Origin: Candidatus Heimdallarchaeota archaeon LC_2
Lineage (GTDB): Archaea > Asgardarchaeota > Heimdallarchaeia > Heimdallarchaeales > Kariarchaeaceae
Reading direction: 5' to 3'
Assembly: GCA_001940725.1 (NCBI GenBank)
Contig: MDVR01000048.1
Span: 1 to 51,984 of the forward strand
DNA length: 51,984 nucleotides
Shown: positions 10,501 through 16,613 of the stretch, in pieces
Layout: every line of letters starts with the position of its first letter
How positions within the stretch are numbered: position 1 is the stretch's first letter
Notes under the pieces: model-generated
Databases searched by the model: none
Told to the model about the DNA's origin: nothing
The model's input: the letters and a program-made list of their open reading frames with translations, nothing else
Position numbers and translations under genes: made by a program

Positions 10501-10722
10501 ACCATGAAAATATTTTGAAGTCACAATCTGAGATGCATTAATAGTCCAATTTGAGGGGAATTCTACTCTTTTTTGGGAAAAAATAACATCTCCCGTTGCT
10601 GAAGTAACTAGAACATCACGAGTTTCCCATTTGATCTTTTCGTATGGATGAACTCCTTCTTCTGTATAAAATCGTTTAAATTGTAATCCCGTTGATGGAT
10701 CATAATCTTGTAATAAAGACAA
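4534..10722 (-). CDS. nrdJ: Adenosylcobalamin-dependent (class II) ribonucleotide reductase with three inteins
   Basis: This gene makes deoxyribonucleotides from ribonucleotides with a B12-derived thiyl radical. The 2062-residue precursor holds three inteins totalling 1157 residues, leaving a 905-residue enzyme of normal NrdJ size. The joined exteins give [16 protein letters not shown] (redox cysteine), [56 protein letters not shown] (radical cysteine) and [10 protein letters not shown]. Further on come a TSCPD-type domain ([18 protein letters not shown]) and a C-terminal Cys-rich ribbon, CFQCG...CPECG. The start is TTG, fixed by a strong AGGAGG seven bases upstream; no ATG is available. A TATAAA near 10793-10800 (minus strand) implies a leader of about 45 bases. 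Oxygen-independent class II reductase suits a facultative or microaerobic life. Confidence 0.97.
   Translation of the reverse strand: [2062 protein letters not shown]
6190..7296 (-). mobile_element. Intein 3 of NrdJ with LAGLIDADG endonuclease
   Basis: This intein covers residues 1143-1511 (369 aa). It is inserted at [11 protein letters not shown] and ends [10 protein letters not shown], so it sits immediately before the radical-bearing cysteine of the NPCSE motif. Block B is LTADH. LAGLIDADG motifs are [11 protein letters not shown] (about 1253) and [12 protein letters not shown] (about 1359). Splicing residues are canonical (Cys1, His-Asn, +1 Cys). Confidence 0.95.
7699..8970 (-). mobile_element. 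Intein 2 of NrdJ with LAGLIDADG endonuclease
   Basis: This intein covers residues 585-1008 (424 aa). It starts [10 protein letters not shown] and ends GIYASN|T, with a +1 Thr. Block B is VTAGH. The two LAGLIDADG motifs are [11 protein letters not shown] (about 718) and [12 protein letters not shown] (about 817). The penultimate residue is Ser instead of the usual His, a known but less common variant. It is the longest of the three, with about 100 extra residues between the second LAGLIDADG motif and the C-terminal splicing block. Confidence 0.93.
9187..10278 (-). mobile_element. Intein 1 of NrdJ with LAGLIDADG endonuclease
   Basis: This intein covers residues 149-512 of the precursor (364 aa). 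It begins with Cys at [10 protein letters not shown] and ends ILVHN|C, so the +1 residue is the redox-active cysteine of SACFIN. Block B is VTGDH. Two LAGLIDADG motifs, [12 protein letters not shown] (about 266) and [11 protein letters not shown] (about 375), indicate a homing endonuclease with both acidic residues. All splicing residues look canonical. Confidence 0.95.
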
Positions 10723-10728
10723 TAATTA

Positions 10729-10736
10729 ACCTCCTC
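10729..10736 (-). promoter_or_regulatory. Shine-Dalgarno site that fixes the nrdJ TTG start
   Basis: On the minus strand GAGGAGGT lies seven bases before the TTG at 10722. It is the strongest ribosome-binding site near this gene and decides the start. The preceding transcript leader also contains a 12-codon ATG frame with GGCTGGCTGGC, of unknown meaning. Confidence 0.75.
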
Positions 10737-10941
10737 TTTTAAAAATTAAAGTAATACCCGTATAGCCAGCCAGCCATTTGAATTCGGGAATCCAATTTAT
10801 AATAAAGTAAATTCTCAATATTTTTTTCTATTAAATGAGTATCGTTTAATTGAAATAATCGAGTGAAAATTAATTGGCTAGACATTACTTACAAAATAAT
10901 TGCAATGAATCTTATATAAAGAAGGAGAGAGGTTTTTAAAT

Positions 10942-11019
10942 TTGACCACCTATAACAATTTCAAGAACCCGCCTAACGCCACAGGAAGTGAAGGAAGAGG
11001 AGGACCTAGATGTTACTAG
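10942..11019 (+). CDS. Possible 25-residue small ORF
   Basis: A TTG-started frame of 25 codons (ends GRGGPRCY, stop TAG) lies in the 354-base gap between nrdJ and the next gene, with AAGGAGAGAGG about 10 bases upstream. The stretch is less AT-rich than its surroundings and is followed by a CTAG-rich run (11016-11040). It could instead be part of a non-coding RNA. Nothing else in the gap supports a gene. Confidence 0.25.
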   Translation: MTTYNNFKNPPNATGSEGRGGPRCY

Positions 11020-11076
11020 AGCTAGACTAGCTAGACTGGTTAGTAGTGATACTCTAAAATTAGATTAAATTTCAAT

Positions 11077-11640
11077 TTAAGCAGCAAGATGTATAATAAG
11101 AAAAGTCACAAGTAAAAAAGAGAGAATCCATTGTCTATGAATAAATCGAATTGGTGTAAAAAGATCTATTTTTCTTAAAAATGGTCTTAATTGTCTCCAC
11201 ATCAACATTCCAAGAGTTGAGATTAGTATCATTGTAATGGCTGCAGCCCAACCGAATATCTCTCGTGACTCAAATTCCCTTTCAACGGTCAAACCATGTA
11301 TTATGGCAGATATTGTAGCTAGAATCATAAAAGCTTGATGTAATAACATTAATTGAGGACGAAATCGCGCAAATAATCTTTTCATTGATTTTGCAGCATC
11401 TTCATTAGAATTAGACAATTTTGGATACCATAATACAATTCTTCTGAGAAATATATACACACTGCCAACTCCCAACAGACCTATTGCTGCAACCCCAAAT
11501 TTTTCTCCGAATTCATTTCCCTCATCCTCTTCACCTTCATGTTCAGCACTTGCTATATCAATAATTCCTAATAGTAATACGAATATTAAGCCGATAATGA
11601 GATAGTTATTTTTCAACGTGATCCAAAAGTTGTATTGCAT
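11077..11640 (-). CDS. Membrane protein, probable cytochrome b561/ferric reductase-like
   Basis: This 187-residue integral membrane protein has about five hydrophobic segments: residues 13-32, 48-66, 100-117, 130-147 and 168-187. An acidic loop follows the first (EHEGEEDEGNE). Two helices carry paired histidines spaced one membrane width apart (LLHQAFMILATISAIIHG and, near the C-terminus, HRQ...IIHL), the arrangement used to bind b-type haem in ferric-reductase-like and cytochrome b561-like proteins. It would therefore be a small transmembrane electron carrier; haem binding is inferred. It is transcribed away from egsA. Confidence 0.6.
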   Translation of the reverse strand: MQYNFWITLKNNYLIIGLIFVLLLGIIDIASAEHEGEEDEGNEFGEKFGVAAIGLLGVGSVYIFLRRIVLWYPKLSNSNEDAAKSMKRLFARFRPQLMLLHQAFMILATISAIIHGLTVEREFESREIFGWAAAITMILISTLGMLMWRQLRPFLRKIDLFTPIRFIHRQWILSFLLVTFLIIHLAA

Positions 11641-11789
11641 TTTTTTAATTTAAGCTTATATCATTATTCTATTATGTAGAAACAATACTAATTAGTTCAA
11701 ATCTAAGGAACTAATCTCAAACAAGTAAAATTAAATGTTTCAGCTGAATAAAACTTAACTATTTCAATTAAATATAACAATTGGTAACC

Positions 11790-12872
11790 ATGACATCTTA
11801 TGAAACATCCATTGATAGAAGATTGGAATCAAAAGCGGAGATAGAACTTCCTCGTTTAATTGATGTAAAATTAAATGCAATAGATAATATCGCTACTGAT
11901 TGTCAGAAATTACTATTAAAGGACACTTGCAGTCTTATTGTTGATAATATAACATATGAAATTGCTGGTAAAAGAGTAAAGGACAATCTCAAGGCAGCAG
12001 AAATAGATGTTCATGTATTAGAAATTGATGGAGCTACCATGGAATCTGTTGACAAAGCTTGTGAATTATATAAAGAAGTAAATGCTAAATTTTCTGTTGC
12101 TGTCGGTGGAGGTACTGTTATTGATGTTGCTAAATATTCAAGTTTCAAAGAAAACATACCATTTGTATCAATTCCGACAGTTGCTTCTCATGATGGTATT
12201 TCAAGTGCAAGAGCATCGATAAAAACAGTTGATAGAAGTTTCACCTATGAAGCTCGACCACCAATGCTTGTAATTGGTGACATTGAAACAATGTCAAAGG
12301 CACCGAAAAGATTTGCAATTTCAGGTGCCTGTGATCTACTTTCCAATAAAACTGCAGTATTAGATTGGCAACTTGCTCATAGAATAACAGGTGAGCATGT
12401 ATCGGAATACGCATCCGCACTTGCTAATTTAACTGCGGATTCTATGATTGAATCAAGAACAGAAATCGCACAAGATGCAATTCTACGAACTTATACTGTT
12501 TTCAAAGGATTAATTTCTAGTTCAATGGCAATGTGTATTGCTGGTTCTTCTAGGCCAGCTAGTGGAGCTGAACATCTTATATCTCATAGGCTAGATAAAA
12601 TTCTGAAAAAACCCGCTATGCATGGAGAACAATGTGGTTTGATGGCTGTTTTCACTATGTATTTACATGGTGGTGATTGGAAAGAACTAAAGGAGACATT
12701 GGAAAAACTAGGAGCTCCTTCAACAGCCAAAAAATTAGGTGTTGATGATGAAATTCTGATCGAGGCAATCACCACAGCCCAAGAAAAACGTCCTGAAAGG
12801 TATACAATATTATCTTCTGGTGTGACAAAAACCGCTACAAAATTAGGGCTTGAAATAACAGGAATCATTTAA
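11790..12872 (+). CDS. egsA: sn-glycerol-1-phosphate dehydrogenase
   Basis: This cytoplasmic enzyme reduces dihydroxyacetone phosphate to sn-glycerol-1-phosphate, the backbone of archaeal ether lipids. Key segments are the dinucleotide-binding AVGGGTVIDVAKY, the SIPTVASHDGISS loop that marks G1PDH within the iron-dependent alcohol dehydrogenase superfamily, and the zinc ligands in GAEHLISH and MHGEQCGLM. The ATG at 11790 is preferred to a TTG nine bases upstream because family N-termini start there. Length (360 aa) is normal. This gene is a strong archaeal marker. Confidence 0.95.
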   Translation: MTSYETSIDRRLESKAEIELPRLIDVKLNAIDNIATDCQKLLLKDTCSLIVDNITYEIAGKRVKDNLKAAEIDVHVLEIDGATMESVDKACELYKEVNAKFSVAVGGGTVIDVAKYSSFKENIPFVSIPTVASHDGISSARASIKTVDRSFTYEARPPMLVIGDIETMSKAPKRFAISGACDLLSNKTAVLDWQLAHRITGEHVSEYASALANLTADSMIESRTEIAQDAILRTYTVFKGLISSSMAMCIAGSSRPASGAEHLISHRLDKILKKPAMHGEQCGLMAVFTMYLHGGDWKELKETLEKLGAPSTAKKLGVDDEILIEAITTAQEKRPERYTILSSGVTKTATKLGLEITGII

Positions 12873-12948
12873 TTTTCAAATAAAATTTAACATAAAAATA
12901 CTGTGTAGATATAAAATATTAATTATATAGTAACAATTTCGAGTTTCA

Positions 12949-13797
12949 ATGGAATTTCAAAATGTAACCGTAATAGGTGCAGGTTTAATGGGATCCGGAA
13001 TAGCGTATGTAACTGCAGTTTCAGGTAGAAATGTTACAATTGTAGATCAAGAACAACAATTTGTAGATGCTGGAATGTCTAAAATAAAGGATCAGATAAA
13101 GGATGGTATCAACAGAGGGAAAATGAGTCCTCACGAAGGTCAACAACTTTCTCAACGATTTAAATCAACAGTTAATCTGGAAGAAGCTGTTGCAGATTCA
13201 GATTTAGTAATAGAGGCTGTTTTTGAAAATATGGAAGTTAAGAAGAAAATATTTTCTGATCTTTCAAAATTTACTAAGTCAGAATGTATTTTAGCTTCTA
13301 ATACATCTACCTTATCAATTACTGAAATCGCATCAGTTACTGAAAAACCAGATAAAGTTGTAGGACTGCACTTTTTTAGCCCTGTAGCCGCAATGAAATT
13401 AGTCGAAATAATCAAAGGTGATAAGACTGCTGATTCCACAATGAATCAAATAGAGGCATTCAGTGATACAATAGGAAAAACGTCAGTCCGATGTAGTGAT
13501 AGTCCTGGATTTATTGTAAATAGAATTGTGATTCCACTTTTGAATGAAGCAGTTAAACTTCTTGATTCTGGCGGTGTGACAGCTGAGGATATTGATAAGG
13601 CTTGCGTATTAGGTTTAAACTTCCCCGTCGGACCATTAACATTAGCGGATTACACAGGTATTGATATAGCTCTAGCAGGTTTACAAACTTTAGAACGCGA
13701 ATTTGGGAGTTGTTATAAACCCTCAGACACTTTGGTGAAGATGGTTGAAGATGGAAAACTTGGAATGAAAACGAAAGAAGGATTCTACAAATATTAA
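12949..13797 (+). CDS. hbd: 3-hydroxyacyl-CoA (3-hydroxybutyryl-CoA) dehydrogenase
   Basis: This gene oxidises 3-hydroxyacyl-CoA with NAD+ in beta-oxidation, or runs in reverse in butyrate-type metabolism. The 282 residues match the single-function enzyme: Rossmann GAGLMGSGIA, ASNTSTLSI with the catalytic Ser/Asn region, GLHFFSPVAAMKLVEII with the catalytic His, and DSPGFIVNRI, ending in EGFYKY. A TATA box (ATATAAAATA, 12909-12918) lies about 35 bases before the ATG, implying a very short leader. Together with etfA and the haem/Fe-S oxidoreductase at the other end of the window it points to fatty-acid oxidation. The direction of the reaction cannot be decided. Confidence 0.95.
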   Translation: MEFQNVTVIGAGLMGSGIAYVTAVSGRNVTIVDQEQQFVDAGMSKIKDQIKDGINRGKMSPHEGQQLSQRFKSTVNLEEAVADSDLVIEAVFENMEVKKKIFSDLSKFTKSECILASNTSTLSITEIASVTEKPDKVVGLHFFSPVAAMKLVEIIKGDKTADSTMNQIEAFSDTIGKTSVRCSDSPGFIVNRIVIPLLNEAVKLLDSGGVTAEDIDKACVLGLNFPVGPLTLADYTGIDIALAGLQTLEREFGSCYKPSDTLVKMVEDGKLGMKTKEGFYKY

Positions 13798-13863
13798 GAA
13801 AATTGTATAACAATATGCAGAGAGAATTAAAAATTACAACAAAATTGCAATTTGCTCGAAAAA

Positions 13864-13876
13864 GGTATAAAATATT
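13864..13876 (+). promoter_or_regulatory. TATA box giving a leaderless start at 13897
   Basis: GGTATAAAATATT is centred 27-28 bases before the ATG at 13897, exactly the archaeal TATA-to-start distance, so transcription should begin at the start codon. It also supports that small gene as real. Confidence 0.6.
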
Positions 13877-13896
13877 GAACAAAATAAAACTATTAA

Positions 13897-14220
13897 ATGA
13901 ATGACAAAGATCTCTCTTCAACAGATGTTTGGGATGCTTTGCAAAAAGTTGCTCTTGAAGACGGAGTTATTACACAAGAAGAACGAATATTAATTTCCAA
14001 TATTGTTCTTGATGTAGAAGCTTATTCTAATATGGTGGACAGGGCATTAGAAGACGGAATAATTTCAAAAAATGAAAGAGTTGAATTATTTGAAGGCAGA
14101 ATAGAAATTTTGGAAAAAGCTTATCATATTGCACGAGAAGATCGTTCAATAAGTAACGATGAAACTGAATTATTGAAATCTATTGTTAAAATGATTTTAT
14201 CAATTGAGAAAAAAAATTAG
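13897..14220 (+). CDS. Small acidic helical protein with three DG-I-S/T repeats
   Basis: This is a 107-residue, all-helical-looking protein built of three similar units: ALEDGVITQEER (about 19), ALEDGIISKNER (about 50) and AREDRSISNDET (about 82). Each repeats an Asp-Gly-(Val/Ile)-Ile-(Thr/Ser) turn followed by an acidic residue, reminiscent of TerB-like or EF-hand-like loops. Metal or calcium binding is therefore possible but unproven, and the third loop has lost its Gly. It overlaps the end of the convergent OB-fold gene by four bases. Function unknown. Confidence 0.7.
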   Translation: MNDKDLSSTDVWDALQKVALEDGVITQEERILISNIVLDVEAYSNMVDRALEDGIISKNERVELFEGRIEILEKAYHIAREDRSISNDETELLKSIVKMILSIEKKN

Positions 14221-14540
14221 TGTGGTATTGTTCTAGGTAAACTTGGATCATCAGCTACTATGTTAACTCTACCAGAGCGCCCTAATGATACCTGTTTTTG
14301 AAAATTAAACATGTTACATAAACCATCTTTTATTTCTATTACTTGACCTATTTTGAGTGCTTCTGCTTTTTGCATTCCGAATACGTTAAAGATAGTGGTC
14401 CCAGTGTCGTCAGCAATAAGAATATCAGTGACATATGATAAACCTTGATTTGTACGAATTCTTCGAGGTCCTTGTTTTGATAATATTCTGGCTCGAAGAA
14501 AATCAATTGAATTTTGTTCAGCTAGTTCCTTAATTTTCAT
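14217..14540 (-). CDS. Single OB-fold protein, SOSS-B/RPA-like ssDNA-binding
   Basis: This 107-residue protein is one OB fold of the archaeal RPA-like/SOSS-B type: ILSKQGPRRIRTNQG, ILIADDTGTTIFNVFG, KIGQVIEIKDG and the closing LGRSGRVNIV strand are characteristic. It would bind single-stranded DNA or RNA in the cytoplasm. There is no zinc finger or acidic tail, so it is a minimal form. It lies just upstream of uvrC on the same strand but 2.3 kb from the uvrC start codon, so co-transcription is unlikely. Nucleic-acid binding is well supported; the exact role is not. Confidence 0.75.
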   Translation of the reverse strand: MKIKELAEQNSIDFLRARILSKQGPRRIRTNQGLSYVTDILIADDTGTTIFNVFGMQKAEALKIGQVIEIKDGLCNMFNFQKQVSLGRSGRVNIVADDPSLPRTIPH

Positions 14541-14675
14541 TGTTTAATACTCCGAGTTAGAGTGAACTCTTAACTTGTGGTTTTATCTAGAATACCCTTC
14601 AGAGTTTCAATTTTAAAGATAACGGTAAGTTTCATTATCTTTTAGACATTTGAATTGATTGATTATGGATGTTTT

Positions 14676-16559
14676 TTAGTAGATTGAGGTAGTATCTATT
14701 TGATTTGTTGTATATTTTCGACAAGTTAAAATAATTTTACTTGCTAATTTCGAATCAATTCCTATCAGTTCGGATAATGTTTCTGAACTCTCCTTAGCAA
14801 TATTTGAAATTGACCGATAATTTTTAATCAACTTTTGTCTTCTTTTTGGACCGATACCTTGAATGCTGTCCAATAATGATTTCAATCCAGTTTTTTGTCG
14901 TAGTGAGCGATGATAGGTAACTGCAAATCTATGGGCTTCGTCTCTTCCAGCCATCAACAATAACAAACCAGGGCGATTTTTTTTCTCGGATAAAGGTTTT
15001 TCTTGATTAATTAAATAAATTTCTTCTTCTTTTTTTGCTAAACCAACAACAATTATTTCTAAATTTAATTTTTGTAAGGATATATGGGCTCTTTTCAATT
15101 GTTCTTGTCCACCATCAATCACAATTAAATCAGGAATTGGTAGCCCTTTTGGATCTACTCCATCTTTTACGTCACGATAGCGCCTAAACACTACTTCTTC
15201 CATTGAAGCGAAATCATCTTGACCATCTACTGTCCTGATTTTAAAACGTCGATACCCTTTTTTTAGGGGTCTTCCATTTTTAAACCTCACACACGAACCG
15301 ACAGTGTTAGACCCTAGCAAAGTTGATATATCAAATGTGTCAATAATAAATGGGGGATATTCCATCCGCAGCAATTCTTGTAGGTCCGATACTCGAGCAG
15401 TGGGGAGCCCTTTTTGTTTTCTTAAAAGAAAACGTCGGTGAAGATATTTTTTGGCATGGTTAATAGTCATTTCAACTAATTGTTTTTCTATTAAGCTGTC
15501 TGGTTTTGATACAATATATCCTAATGCTTCTAGTTGGGGTATGATTTCTTTTGAGTGTGTAACATTTAATAAAATATTTTTCGAACTTGTTTTCTCATTA
15601 CCTTGTTTAGCTACTTCAAAAATATTAATGAAAAAGCTTATTACGAAATCACTCCAAGGACTATCACCCAATTCTTTCTTACTGATTGCCGCTGAATCCT
15701 GTCTTGATATCCTCCCATTCTCGACTTTTTGAATTGAAACCGCTAGTTCTGTTTTATTTCTCGCCTCTGCAAATATTATTGCATCTGATACATCATCGAG
15801 CATTACACTTTGTTTTTCAATAGTCCGATTCACCGATTTTATCAAATCTCGAAATTTAGCTGCTCCTTCGTAGTTCATTTCTTCCGAAGCAAATTGCATT
15901 TTTTCATTTAATGAAATTAGCATTTCGGGAGTCTTTCCTTCTATGAATTGAATCACACTATCTACATTTTCCCGATATTCATTTGAGTCGATTTCTATTT
16001 CACATGGACGAAAACATTTCCTTGTTCTTCTGCGAATACATGTCTTAGCCCATTTTTCTGAGTCTCCTAAATGAATTTCCTTTTTACAATCAGCGACCGG
16101 AAACATCGACAGAGCGTATTTTAGAGATCTTTTAACTGCACCAACATCAGAAAATGGACCCAAGTATATCGATCCTTTGTTATCTCTTTCTCGTGTCATA
16201 ATAAATCGGGGATAGTCTTCTCCTGTGGTTACTTCTAAATAAGGATAGGTTTTTCCATCTTTCCACTTTTCATTTAATCGAGGTCTATGTTCTTGAATCA
16301 TATTAAATTCAAGTAATAACGCCTCTTTCTCAGATACAACTTCATGGACTTCAATTCTTATCCCAGTTTCCCTTATCACTCGACTTTTTGAAAAATCAGT
16401 AGACAGGGCAAAATGACTTCTCAGACGATTGTTAAGGTTTTTAGCTTTTCCTACGTATATGACTTGATTCAATTTGTTATAGATAATGTAAACTCCTGGA
16501 TTTTTTGAAATGCTTTTTATTTGCATTTCAATTGAAGCCAATCGTTTCTCATTGTCCAT
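14676..16559 (-). CDS. uvrC: Excision nuclease subunit UvrC
   Basis: This nuclease makes both incisions in bacterial-type nucleotide excision repair. The 627 residues show, in order, a GIY-YIG domain (GVYIIYN...VIYVGKAKNL, residues 17-45), a cysteine group CKKEIH...CIRRRTRKCFRPC that matches the UvrC Fe-S ligands, a UVR motif (ASEEMNYEGAAKFRDLI), the RNase H-like nuclease domain (DTFDISTLLG, LIVIDGGQEQL) and a C-terminal helix-hairpin-helix (IQGIGPKRRQKLIKNY). Length is normal. The ATG is followed by a standard N-terminus. It is the last gene of a minus-strand run with uvrB and uvrA. Confidence 0.96.
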   Translation of the reverse strand: MDNEKRLASIEMQIKSISKNPGVYIIYNKLNQVIYVGKAKNLNNRLRSHFALSTDFSKSRVIRETGIRIEVHEVVSEKEALLLEFNMIQEHRPRLNEKWKDGKTYPYLEVTTGEDYPRFIMTRERDNKGSIYLGPFSDVGAVKRSLKYALSMFPVADCKKEIHLGDSEKWAKTCIRRRTRKCFRPCEIEIDSNEYRENVDSVIQFIEGKTPEMLISLNEKMQFASEEMNYEGAAKFRDLIKSVNRTIEKQSVMLDDVSDAIIFAEARNKTELAVSIQKVENGRISRQDSAAISKKELGDSPWSDFVISFFINIFEVAKQGNEKTSSKNILLNVTHSKEIIPQLEALGYIVSKPDSLIEKQLVEMTINHAKKYLHRRFLLRKQKGLPTARVSDLQELLRMEYPPFIIDTFDISTLLGSNTVGSCVRFKNGRPLKKGYRRFKIRTVDGQDDFASMEEVVFRRYRDVKDGVDPKGLPIPDLIVIDGGQEQLKRAHISLQKLNLEIIVVGLAKKEEEIYLINQEKPLSEKKNRPGLLLLMAGRDEAHRFAVTYHRSLRQKTGLKSLLDSIQGIGPKRRQKLIKNYRSISNIAKESSETLSELIGIDSKLASKIILTCRKYTTNQIDTTSIY

Positions 16560-16613
16560 TTAAATCCTTAAATCTAATAAAGAATTAATTTAATAAGAGG
16601 TTTCGCTTTAATC

